A DNA stretch of 64,000 bases, taken from contig NC_060021.1 of NCBI RefSeq assembly GCF_021134715.1, forward strand, positions 1,550,001 to 1,614,000, written 5' to 3'. This stretch comes from Daphnia pulex (lineage: Eukaryota; Arthropoda; Branchiopoda; Diplostraca; Daphniidae). Positions 23,646 through 33,610 of this stretch are shown in pieces. Below the pieces are notes generated by a model. It was given only the letters and a program-made list of their open reading frames with translations. It was not told the origin of the DNA and ran no database searches. The translations under genes and the position numbers were made by a program. Position 1 is the stretch's first letter, and each line of letters begins with the position of its first letter.

Positions 23646-26600
23646 TCATTTGCGTTCGATCACTAGACAGATGTATGTTTCGAAATCGCTTAGACTCTGT
23701 GTGAAAACGAATATGTACATATTATATATTAAATAGGGCAAGGAATCTTCGTGTTTATCACAGCAAACATTCAAAACATTGAGTTTACATAACTCTGACA
23801 TGACTTCCTCATAGAAATTAGTTACATAAATATGAGCATCGTTATCAAAAAAATTGGTTACCACATTTTCAACATTTTGAATTATTTAAAAAAAATTGAC
23901 AGTTAAGAAGGTTAAACCCCCGTGATTTCTTTCAGCAGTGTACTCGGCGGACAAGAACGTTGGAGGCAAGTCTTCATATTTTGTGATAAGACCTTTTTTG
24001 CAATCATCACAGTTAGTCCAGACGGTATCACGAGTTTTTCAGAACATAACCGCACATATCATAAATCATTTCATCTTTGGTTTCGTCAGTAGACATTTCG
24101 TCTTCCGTAACATTCACGTAGCGAACAGAAAGCTCTTCCAGAAATAGCTGCTTGAATGATGCTCTTATTTCAGCTGCTTCTTTTTTGCAAGCCTTAAACT
24201 TATTCACAAGGCATTCCTCATAAGAAACTAAAATACGCAAATTGTCTCCGTTATCAACGTGTCCACGTTCAACGTGCATCTTAGTAGGATTATAAAGTGA
24301 AAGTATTCGAAAAATCTGTAACCAAGAGTAAGCGGTCGGTGTGTCATCAATTCCTCTTACGATTCCGAAAAAACGCTAAAAAAGATTTCGAAAGAATTAC
24401 AAAAAAAGAACACATAATCTTAGTAAAATCATGTTACCTCAAGAGGGTCTTGGTTCAGCTTTCCAGTTAGAACTGTAATGTAGTTTGCATTAAATTGCTC
24501 CTCTGCTAAAGCAATGCCATTCAGCACGGAAATTCGCCAGGCTTGCAAAGTAGTCTCCGATACAAACATGTTGAGAGGAATATTGGGATCATTTTTTTCT
24601 CTTGACCGGTGAGACTCCTCGGTAATATAAAAAAATTTCAGGAAAATGTCTAGCTTTTCCTTCTTCTTACACCAATTAGAAATATTGATCCCTTGTTTCA
24701 CGCAACGTCCATTCATTATGTCAAAAACATCAATTTTGTAAATTTCTCGGTGCTCTCAGATTCTTTAAAAAGATACCCGAATGTTCTGTGGGCTCGGTAA
24801 TGCCGGATTGCATGAACAACAGAGTCGGAAAGAAGCTGGGAAGCTTTGCGAACGTTCATCTTCTCAAAATTAGTTGGGTTGATGTGAGACTCAGTAAGTT
24901 TAAACGCCCTCCGAAAATGATTTTTTTTTCCAGTTTATGTAAAAGTTTGTAGTAAATAAAACGTGCAGTTGAACCACCATACTAATGAGAAAAAAAGTTA
25001 AATTTTGCAATTTTTGAACACGTTTAACATTAAAAGTATTTACCTGAACCTCTTTATGTGTTAGAATTTGATATCTTGTACACTTTAAAAGATGCGGTGC
25101 GTCAAACAACCAATAAATTTTGATAGATGGATCCATTGGATGTTTCATGAAATAAGAATTGTCTTTTTTAACCTTTTCCCTTGACTTTTTTCCATGAATA
25201 CCAAATAAAGTCATGGCGGCTTTATTCAAGGAACACCCATCACACACGAGGTTCTTGACGATGGCATTATTGTTATGAAGTAGAACAATACCTTTCACAA
25301 TAACTTCGTGAAGTATTGTGAAGCTGGCAGCGTTTTTAGATGCGAAACAAGCAAAGGGGTGCACCCAATTGCCTCTGTATGGGCGAAACATTAACACTAA
25401 GGCATGTGTAGCAATTCCACTCTTCACGGCTCCCTTAATATCTTCACCGAAGTCCACAATACCGTGCCATTCCAATCTAGACGAATGCCAAGTGAGATCT
25501 TTCTTCAGCGAAACCTCGTCCCACATAATACTACCCCAACGTTCAGATTCTGGTAGATTTGCCATAGCTTTCTTGATGTTTTCCAGTGCTAGTTCGTTGA
25601 AACCAAATTTGCATTCCGATGAACTAAGCCGCCGACGAATCGTTGATGGACTAGGAAGGGGCAGAATTTTGTTTTTTCTCAGATGGTTATAGGTGGAGCT
25701 GCTTTTCAACTTTAGAAGCAGGCACTGCATCAAGAATCCAGCATCGTATTTCGTACCGTAAGCTCTTCCAGTATCAGCCTTAAGCTCAGCTTTGCCCTTC
25801 ATGATGAAGTTGTTGATGATGAATCTTTCCTAAAAATTGAAATTGCTTGTTAAAAGACTTGACGCATGCAACTGTTTCAAAAATTGTCTTATATTTTGGT
25901 CATCAAAGTCGATACATTTCAAAGGATAATAGTCAAATATTATAAAGTTATTATGAAGTCAATAAGTAATTATGAAAATTAAAATAAAATTTTATCATTT
26001 TGTAGCTTTTCCATATTTCCGTAAGTTCCAAAGTAGAGAATTAAAAATGTTTCATCTAAACAACTCACAAAAAGTAAAAGATTTTAAATTACAATTAATT
26101 TACATTTTTTACTCATAAACAGTTCCTTCATAGAGATAGAAATGGGCAACTTACTCCGTGAGTTAGATGCTTAATTTTCTCGTCCAGTTGATTTTCGGTA
26201 AGGGTTGCAACGTCATCCTTTAACTTAGAGATGGTTTCTATACGCAATCCTAATGAATGACGTAAAGGGTTTGTAAATATTTTGCTATTGAATGTACTCA
26301 TTATTTAATAATAGATAAATATTTACCACCGCATACTGACACATTCTCGCCAATTGTTTGGATGACGCATTCAGTTTTTTGTCCTTTTCCTTCAATTTAC
26401 ATTTTAGTTTTTCTAAGTCAACCTGTCGCTTTAACTTGATAACTCCTCACAATCAGTTGTTTGTCCTTTTCCTGTACAAACATCTTTAGTTCCCTTATCT
26501 GACATGGTGCACACTTCCCCTTTATTTCTTTATGGCATTCGCAGTAAGTTGGTGCCTTTATTCGATAAACTCTTAAAGGCTTTTTCCCCCGGACAGTTGG

Positions 26601-28227
26601 GGCACCAACTATTTCTGCATCCGTAGTTTCATTTGCTGTAGTTACATCTGAGCTGTGAGTAGTTTCTGTGGCTTCTGGTGGTAAAGACAACAATTCATTG
26701 GAATGAGGAACAGGAAAGCTAACAAATAATGCTATGGAAAATTAAAACAGGCATTAAACAAAAATTTAATAAAAATACAAAAAAAAATTTGTAAACCTTG
26801 GACAGCTTGAAGGTTTGTTGTTTTGTAGGTAATTATTTCTGTTTCCGGATCTTGTTGTGTCGGTGAAGCAACCAATTGAAATGGAGTAGTAGTAGGCCTA
26901 TTACAACTAGCAGTGTCTCGTGTGGTTTCAGTCTCAATGAGAAACTTAAAAGGCTCACCAGTCTCCATCAGATCAATGCCACCAATGATTTCTGTTTCTG
27001 GATGTTGTAGGGTTGGTGAAGCAACCGATTGAAATGCAGTAGTAGTTTCACAACTAGCAATGTCTTCTTCTACTGTGGTTTATCTGTCATTGAACAACTC
27101 AAAAGACTCACCCGTTTCTTGTTTGGCAAATTTAAATGCTCACCAGTCTCCATTAGATCCCTGCCAGCAATTATTTCTGATTCTGGATCTTGTTGTGGCA
27201 GTAGAGCAACCGATTTAGATGTAGTAGTAGTATCACAACTGACAGTTTCTTCTTCTACTGTGGTTTCAGCCTCAATTGGCAAATTAAAATGCTCACCAGT
27301 CTCCATTACCTCACTACCACCAATGATTTCTGTTTCAGGATGTTGTAGGATGGGTGAATCAACCGATTTAGATGTAGTAATATTATCACAACTGACAGTG
27401 TCTTCTTCTACTGTGGTTAGAGTCTCAATTGGCAAATTAAAAGGCTCATCAGTCTCCATCAGATCAATGCCACCAATGATTTCTGTTTCTGGATGTTGTA
27501 GGGTTGGTAAAGCAACCGATTGAAATGGAGTATTGCTTTTAGAAACACGACTAGGTGCTTGGTGGCCTGCAATGACATTTAATTTGAAAAATACAAATAT
27601 AGTTACTAAAAACCGATTGAAATATATAACAACTTACTTATAAGTTTCAATTTTTTGTTATGTTGGTTAGGTGGTGTATTCTCGGTACCAACAGTTCTTT
27701 TTAATAGTTTGTGTCTGTTTGCTCCATTACCCAGAGGTGATGGTAGGTTTTGGTGATTGTTGGACATAGAATGAACACTAGAAATTTTAGCTTGTATAAC
27801 ATCACGTTTCTTCTGTTGTGTGTTGACTGAAAACAGTTGTTTCAGAGGAGTACGTTTGACTACTTTGGAAGAAGCTTCCTTTACACCTGTTTCAAGTAAC
27901 GTTAGAACTTACTACAAGTTTTACAGCGCAATAATATTAATTATACGCAAGAAATGTTTAGGAACAGCAGAAATACTTAATCTCCATCTTCCATAGGGAT
28001 GATACACTGTGCCATCTGTAAATCCTTTTAACATCTGACTCATCAAAATGCTTTTCATACAGTAACGATGATTGCTTCAGCTCTGGAATGATTAATTGCC
28101 AACTAGAAAACTTGTTCTTAGGTACACCAAAAATACCAATTCTTTTGTTTTCATCCTGATAATTGACACCACAAAAGAAGCAAGTTTTTCTTGAAGATTT
28201 ACATTTCAACGAATTTGAAAGAGACAT
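23646..28227 (-). pseudogene. P-element transposase gene with THAP domain (inside copy 2)
   Basis: The start ATG at 28,227 opens a THAP exon (C-F-F-C, W, E-K-H-F, then G-T-V-Y-H-P-Y-G-R-W-R-L-S-I-S-A-V-P). A Lys-rich exon (27,650-27,890) and a repeat-bearing exon (~26,730-27,560) follow. Next come a Cys-rich/coiled-coil exon (~26,340-26,700) and the long catalytic exon (to 25,802 and below: L-P-L-P-S-P-S-T-I-R-R-R-L, M-W-D-E-V, H-A-L-V-L-M-F-R-P-Y, V-C-D-G-C). It ends with L-T-G-K-L-N-Q-D, an intron at ~24,375-24,437, and the C-terminal exon with T-N-C-D-D-C. Frame breaks sit at ~28,030, in an A run near 24,920, near 24,735 and in a T run near 23,895. The expected Cys of the THAP C-x2-H pair is Tyr (S-L-L-Y-E-K-H-F). 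It is mostly open but probably inactive as sequenced. Confidence 0.8.
26826..27540. repeat. ~150-bp intragenic tandem repeat, 5 units
   Basis: Units are anchored by CCAATGATTTCTGTTTC-type sequence at about 26,830, 26,975, 27,160, 27,310 and 27,465. On the minus strand the two central units stay in one frame as a ~49-residue acidic/Thr repeat (M-E-T-G-E-H-F-N-L-P-I-E ... P-E-S-E-I-I). It lies between the THAP and catalytic parts of the P transposase, so copy number would change the linker length. Confidence 0.8.
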
Positions 28228-28446
28228 TCCCTTGAATATTACCAGCCATGGGGAAAAAATCGTGGAATGGAATGAAGAATGATTTTCTAGCTTATATTGA
28301 CTGAAGGCTACGCGTGGCGGCGCTGCGTTTAAGGGAGAGCTATTCTGTAACGTCCGCCAAACAATTGAAAAAATATTGAAAAACCTCGGACATAGCCTTA
28401 TGGAGAATTTCGACAGGGCGACGCCACCATCTCCTCTATTACTCTG

Positions 28447-29276
28447 GTCACGCTGCAAAAAAAATATTTCGAAATTACCGTTAAGTGTGCAGTTCCAACG
28501 TGCCTGTCGTCTAAAGGAAGTAGACGTTTTGTTAAGAATCATGTTTCATATTTCTCAACCCCAAAAGATCCAATGCTGTTCACTGAATGGGAAAGTAACC
28601 TTCACCTTTTGGATGGTCAACATCTTTCATCTAAATCGAAAATTTGCAAGCATTTCTCACAAAGTGATATTATTAACAAGCGATCCACGACTCAAGTAGA
28701 CCGAATTCCCGGAGCTGCTTTCCAGATCTAAATCCGGAAAAGGCGTTAAAAATATTAATGTTCGCCTCTCCATGCCGGATTTACCTGCGGTCGCAGAAAT
28801 CAAAATTTTCACCCGTTTAGGAGTTATTTAGCTGTAAGATTCGAGGGCTTTTTTATTTTGCCATAAAATGGGGGGGGGGGGGGACTTTTCAATCTTTTTC
28901 GGAAAAGCGGGGCATCTATATAAAAAACTAATTTTATAAAAAGGTTCATTGCTATCCCAACCACCAAAATCCAAAAGAAATTTCCTATCCGAATTTTATT
29001 GGTTGAGATATGGTCATTTTAGTGAACGCAAAAAACGCAAAAAATTGCTTATCATAGCCCCTTTTTGGGACGAACACGAGAGTAACGCTACGCGTGGTGG
29101 CAGCACCATTTATCGAAGTAGAGGACTTTGAAAAATTAGCAGAAAAACCGAGGATCTAGTCTTATGAAAAATTTATACAAGCTAGTCTTTCATCTTTAGC
29201 ATTTAAAATCTGACTGATCTTTCCATTCCCTTTTGAAAATCACCTAATTTGCCTAAATAAATTTGATATATGTATC
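28447..29276. repeat. Segmental duplication, copy A right half
   Basis: Continues copy A after the P element and matches 32,683-33,531, diverging after TATATGTATCT. It begins with the second target-site duplication and contains the broken THAP frame annotated separately. Confidence 0.9.
28459..28731 (+). pseudogene. THAP-domain fragment, damaged copy
   Basis: Same reading as the THAP ORF at 32,665-32,970 (C-A-V-P-T-C, W-E-S-N-L, I-I-N-K-R-S-T-T-Q). A three-base deletion turns the zinc-ligand C-K-L-H into C-K-H, so the C-x2-H spacing is lost. The P element at 23,263-28,446 inserted just upstream and separates this copy from the ATG used by the intact copy. Ends at the TAA at 28,731. Confidence 0.7.
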
Positions 29277-30220
29277 TTCTACTGGTGGCGATATACAAAA
29301 CTCCTTATTTTTCCCTCTTGGGTCCACTCTCTTCATCACTCAAAACCAAGAAGACGGCGTTCATCCAGTTCCATCTCCTTCACCTGTCTCTGTTGGGGTG
29401 GCACGCGTTTTTATGCGCCAAAGGCAAAGCGACCGCCACCGCCCAGAATATCGATGACCAAGTACTGTTGTGAGTGATCAAGGATGAGAACGTGAAAGAC
29501 CCGATCGGATTTTTGCCCACTGCGATGTCTAATGGTGACATCCAAAAAGTCATCAACATCAGAAACAATACGGCCCATCTAAATCTAAATTCCATAGATC
29601 AGACGGGGATGACTGATCTACCGGCACTGGTCCTTCTGAATCGCAGCGTCATCCAACCTGATGTAGCAGATGAAATCCAGAGGATAATCAACGAAATGTC
29701 GGCCGGGAACCTCGACGGCCTGGTGACCTTCTCTTTTTCATTCACGCCAGCGTTTAATTTTGAAAAAGCCTTTGGCCTATCACAAATTGTATACAGGGTT
29801 ATACTCGAGTACCTAGCAGATGTACTTATGACTCTGTCGAAACTAAATCTTGCAAACATCACTATTGATGTTTTTGCTAACCTCAAGTATATCATGGACC
29901 AGGTCAACACCAACCAGGACTACCTCGCCCCTGGGGGCGGCACCAGAGGCGATGCCTAACTCCTCGCAATCGTTTTTGACACTAGAAATGACAATTCACA
30001 TAATGCATTCCTTCGGTTAAGTACTGATTGGCATCTGCAATTGGATTCCGTTCACGACATCCTGGACGTAATGAACCATCAAGCAGAAGTAGTAGAAGTT
30101 TAGAAGATTATCGATCATCTCGCCACATTAGAAGCGGAAGGCGGTACGGTTACCCAAGAAGATTTAAAATTTTTTGAGTAGAGGATTCAAGGCGTTAGAA
30201 AAGCTATTTTGGCGTAAGAA
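29270..30220 (+). pseudogene. Hypothetical protein relic with HEPN-like R-N-x3-H motif
   Basis: An open frame from 29,474 (GTG) to 29,959 gives 161 residues. Near its start it has V-I-N-I-R-N-N-T-A-H-L-N-L-N (R30 to H35 of that frame), matching the R-[NDH]-x3-H signature of HEPN ribonuclease-fold proteins. Helix-rich sequence follows (D-E-I-Q-R-I-I-N-E-M, V-L-M-T-L-S-K-L-N). The same frame continues upstream through one TGA (29,471) to an ATG at 29,270, and downstream with three stops (29,957, ~30,101, ~30,178), suggesting a longer gene that has decayed. The HEPN call is inference from a short motif; DZIP3-like HEPN proteins are a possible source. Confidence 0.35.
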
Positions 30221-31026
30221 GAGTGTCTCTGTCTCGGTTGAAAATGGTTGTGATTAGACCAGCTGGGGTCTCGCATCTTGTCAAAATAGATGTGATCATC
30301 ATTCTATTCCGCCAGATGAAATACAGGAGAGGAGATTTGTTAACTTTGAGCGGGACAGTGGTCCAATTGGAGTCCCTCGAAAATGGGATAATGAAAGTAT
30401 AGCTCCCAGGGTGAAGTATGTCGAAGTAGCCCTTTTTCTCTTTTCTTTTTGCTTTTTTCTTTTATTTTCAATTTTTTCTTCAATTTTTTTTGTCTCAAGC
30501 GTCACGCTGCGTGATTGTACAGAAAAAATTTCGTAAAATAAAAATACTCTACTTGTTGTATCATTCATTGCCGATAATATGTTTTCATGTCATCTGTTTC
30601 GACAGCGATCACAGATTTTAGACACTGTAACAGTTGAACAAACAAATTCAAACTAACTGGGACAAAAGTTCCTACGCTTTTTGGGTAAGAATTATATAAA
30701 AGAAAGTGGATATAATTATATCCGCTATCGAAAAGAAGAAATAAGGGGTTAAAAATAAAATCAAGATCCAAAAATGGGTCTGATGCAAAAATCAAAGTGA
30801 GTGAAAATAAAAAAAAAAAACATTCGGCCGCAATCACAACGGTTGAAGCAGAGCCACGGATTGAACGAAAATTTGTCGGTTAGACTTTTTTTTAATGTTC
30901 GAGGTTTGAACAATCTGCAATCTCTAAAAGGGCGACAATCTATACTGTGACTAATTATACAAGTCACATTGATTTGTCAAAATAAATAATCTGACAAGAT
31001 TCCAATCGGATTCAAAGTCTAATTTA
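30221..31026. other. Intergenic, low-complexity rich
   Basis: Contains pyrimidine-rich runs (near 30,430-30,500) and no recognisable gene. Two overlapping minus-strand frames at 30,565-30,967 are hydrophobic Phe/Leu-rich by base composition and are not convincing. Confidence 0.5.
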
Positions 31027-31440
31027 CTATAAACCATTGCGAGGAAATGAACCAAATGAATAAGACTTTTTCCCTCCCTTCTGCTCTAACCATTTACATA
31101 TTACAGTACTAATGTCGTAAACATCCTTTTGACTAAGGTTGGGAACAAACACAATATAAACTGCTCCTGTTCTATCAAAAAAACAAAAACAAAGATGAAT
31201 GCTTGCTCCGACTATTCTCAATTTGGAATACCCAAAAATGAATAAGGGCAAGTCAAATGAGTATCGGGTACTAAATCGGGTATAAGCTGACTTGCACATA
31301 GAAATTGCCGAGTCAAAAAAATGTTGATCGTTTCCCGGCTGTCGATAAGAAACGAAGCAAAGGAATAAATTCAGATAATTATCGGAGACATTTCGCCGTG
31401 TCTCCAGTTTATTGCAGATAATAGGGGCTACCATTTGCAT
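31027..31440 (-). CDS. Unrecognised ORF, 137 codons
   Basis: Uninterrupted minus-strand frame with balanced composition: an N-terminal charged part, then D-L-P-L-F-I-F-G-Y-S-K-L-R-I-V-G, then a C-terminal helix (V-Y-D-I-S-T-V-I-C-K-W-L-E-Q-K) and a basic tail. No family is recognised and no signal peptide or membrane helix is clear. It ends just before the segmental-duplication boundary at 31,468. It could be the last exon of a larger gene or transposon protein. Its length is somewhat above chance for this base composition. Confidence 0.3.
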   Translation of the reverse strand: MQMVAPIICNKLETRRNVSDNYLNLFLCFVSYRQPGNDQHFFDSAISMCKSAYTRFSTRYSFDLPLFIFGYSKLRIVGASIHLCFCFFDRTGAVYIVFVPNLSQKDVYDISTVICKWLEQKGGKKSYSFGSFPRNGL

Positions 31441-31479
31441 TTGGCTGCTTTCACCGCACCGAGCAATTTATGTCATTAG

Positions 31480-31634
31480 ATCGCCTTGAAGTACACGCAG
31501 ACCCTGCCCAGGCATATCCTCACTTAAAGAATAAATTCAAGCTGGGGGGCTTTTTTGAAAAGTTTGATAGCCACTGCTTTGTCCCTTATGCGGCTATTTT
31601 TCACGGTATCCAGATGAAAATGCCGCTGCCCTAG
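31480..31634 (+). pseudogene. Orphan copy of FBXO21-like last exon
   Basis: Duplicate of 22,053-22,207 with the same TTAG acceptor and TAG stop and a few substitutions (K-N-K-F-K-L for K-N-I-F-E-L). No upstream FBXO21 exons are present, so it cannot be expressed as part of that protein. Confidence 0.8.
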
Positions 31635-32664
31635 CTTTTGTTCCATAATTGGACCAATCCATTTCAAAGAAACCCACTCCGAACGTATTTAGCTACTCTA
31701 GAGTAGAATTTGTCTTAAAAAGAAAAATTCGAAACGCGTAATAATTCTTTGCAATTTAAAGTAACTCTGTAACGTTGGGCAAAAAAAATCGCTCGAAACA
31801 AAGTATGTGTAGGAAAAAGAATTGCGCATAAATCTGCGCATTACAACTCAAGCGTCGGTAAAATAACCAATTAAGTTGACAATTTTTGCCAGTGGGCATC
31901 TTAAAAAAACGTTAAAAATAGCTGAAAATAAAATCTGGACGCGGAGAATGAGAAGAACGAGGAACATCACTCCAGCATAAGCCCATACAGAAAGAAGTGA
32001 AGACACCAGTGTACCCTACTAAAAAATTGCCAGATTTCTGGAACTGGACCTGAGACTCCACATTGCCAGTTCTAAAAAACGACGTTTTGGTGAAAGTATA
32101 GATAAAGAAGACTGGTTTCGCATGTGCTATCCTTTTAGCCCTATCACTACTTACCCCGAGTTTCTGTCTTGCTTGTCCTGCCCTAAGCGGATAAACTGCT
32201 GTACTGCACCGAGGCTACGAAGGGTGTTGCAGACGAAGATTATTTTCTTCTGTCTTGGTAAAATTATTTGCTGACGTTTAAAAGTCCTAGGTAATTTTGT
32301 CATACAAATTTGTATTAAGAAGTCGTACTGTATTTAATAATGACGTTTGTCAATTGCAAAATCAGATAAATCAATTGAATCACTGCAATTGACTAGAAAT
32401 AAGCAGAGTGTAGAAAACAAAACGTACTCTAAAGGGCAGGACAAGAAAGACAGAATCATGCTATAATAGAAGTAACCAGAGTGTGGTTACTTAGAAGAAA
32501 GACAGAATCGGGAAAATCGGAGGAAGGGTAGTAAGAATGCTGGCGACAGTTGCCCATGTTAATTCTCTTATGAAGAGAATAAAACCAGTGGTCTTTATCT
32601 CTGGTGAAAGTGCCGCCGTAAAACAATGGTTACATGACGACATCTGCTGTGTGATGTACGAAAC

Positions 32665-32970
32665 ATGATTTTTAATGTTATTGTCACGCTGCAAAAAAAA
32701 GATTTCGAAATTACCGTTAAGTGTGCAGTTCCAACGTGCTCGTCGTCTAAAGGAAGTAGACGTTTTGTTAAGAATCATGTTTCATATTTCTCAACCCCAA
32801 AAGATCCAATGCTGTTCACTGAATGGGAAAGTAACCTTCACCTTTTGGATGGTCAACATCTTTCATCTAAATCGAAAATTTGCAAATTGCATTTCTCAGA
32901 AAGTGATATTATTAACAAGCGATCCACGACTCAAGTAGACCGAATTCCCGGAGCTGCTTTCCAGATCTAA
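32665..32970 (+). CDS. Small THAP-domain ORF, 101 residues
   Basis: Starts M-I-F-N-V-I and continues into C-A-V-P-T-C-S-S-S (C-x4-C), a central W (T-E-W-E-S-N-L), C-K-L-H-F (C-x2-H), and a terminal P-G-A-A-F that could be a degenerate AVPTIF box. All four zinc ligands of a THAP finger are present. THAP domains bind DNA and occur in P-element transposases and host regulators. Here the domain stands alone and could be the first exon of a lost transposase or gene. No splice partner was identified downstream. The damaged copy is at 28,459-28,731. Confidence 0.55.
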   Translation: MIFNVIVTLQKKDFEITVKCAVPTCSSSKGSRRFVKNHVSYFSTPKDPMLFTEWESNLHLLDGQHLSSKSKICKLHFSESDIINKRSTTQVDRIPGAAFQI

Positions 32971-33528
32971 ATCCGGAAAAGGCGTTAAAAATATAAAAAA
33001 AAATATTCATGTTCGCCTCTGCATGCCGGATTTACCTGCGTTTGCAGAAATATGAAATTTTCCCCCGTTTAGGAGTTATTTAGCTGTAAGATATTCGAGG
33101 TTTTTTTTATTTTGCCAGAAAATGGGGGGGGGACTTTTTAAACGCTTTTTGGAAAAGCGGGGCATCTATATAAAAAACTAATTTTATAAAAAGGTTCATT
33201 GCTATCCCAACCACCAAAATCCAAAAGAAATTTCCTATCCGAATTTTATTGGTTGAGATATGGCCATTATATTGAACGCAATAAAACGCAAAAAAATTGC
33301 TTATCATAACCCCTTTTTGGGACGAACACGAGAGTAATGCTACGCGTGGTGGCAGCACCATTTATCGAAGCAAAGGACTTTGAAAAATTAGCAGAAAAAC
33401 CGATGATCTAGTCTTATGTAAAATTTATATAAGCTAGTCTTTCATCTTAAGCATTTAAAATCTGACTAAGCTTTCCATTCCCTTTTGAAAATCACCTAAT
33501 TTGCCTAAATAAATTTGATATATGTATC

Positions 33529-33610
33529 TATATATAATAAAACAACAAGCTTTTGTGGGAGGGGCCTGTGTCTGTGTCAACAATGTGTCAACACAGGCTC
33601 CTTTCCCAAA
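33529..33610 (+). mobile_element. Helitron-like 5' terminus fragment
   Basis: TCTATATATAATAAAACAAC followed by AAGCTTTTGTGGGAGG is closely matched, in reverse complement, at 41,692-41,640 and its array copies. A TC start followed by TATATATAATAAA is typical of Helitron 5' ends; no Rep/helicase gene or 3' CTRR hairpin was found, so this is tentative. Confidence 0.35.

Larger units (their letters stand above)
23263..28446 (-). mobile_element. Complete P-like transposon (copy 2), 5,184 bp with TIRs and target duplication
   Basis: The left end starts CAGTGTAATAGAG and the right end, reverse-complemented, starts CAGAGTAATAGAG. The terminal inverted repeats run ~62 bases to GGCTATGTCCGAG with only a few mismatches. 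GTCACGC flanks both sides (23,256-23,262 and 28,447-28,453), and the paralogous segment at 32,683-32,689 has a single GTCACGC with no insert. P elements are known to make 8-bp duplications; seven bases match here. The internal gene is on the minus strand. Confidence 0.93.
31468..33531. repeat. Segmental duplication, copy B (uninterrupted)
   Basis: Near-identical to 22,041-23,262 joined directly to 28,447-29,276, that is, copy A without the P element. It carries the orphan last FBXO21 exon and an intact THAP ORF. Because it keeps a clean single GTCACGC at 32,683-32,689, the duplication most likely predates the P-element insertion in copy A. Confidence 0.92.

Noticed and set aside
28868-28882. 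Long poly-G run as a possible regulatory quadruplex
   Set aside because: The copy at 33,124 has a shorter run; this looks like homopolymer slippage in a non-coding duplicate.
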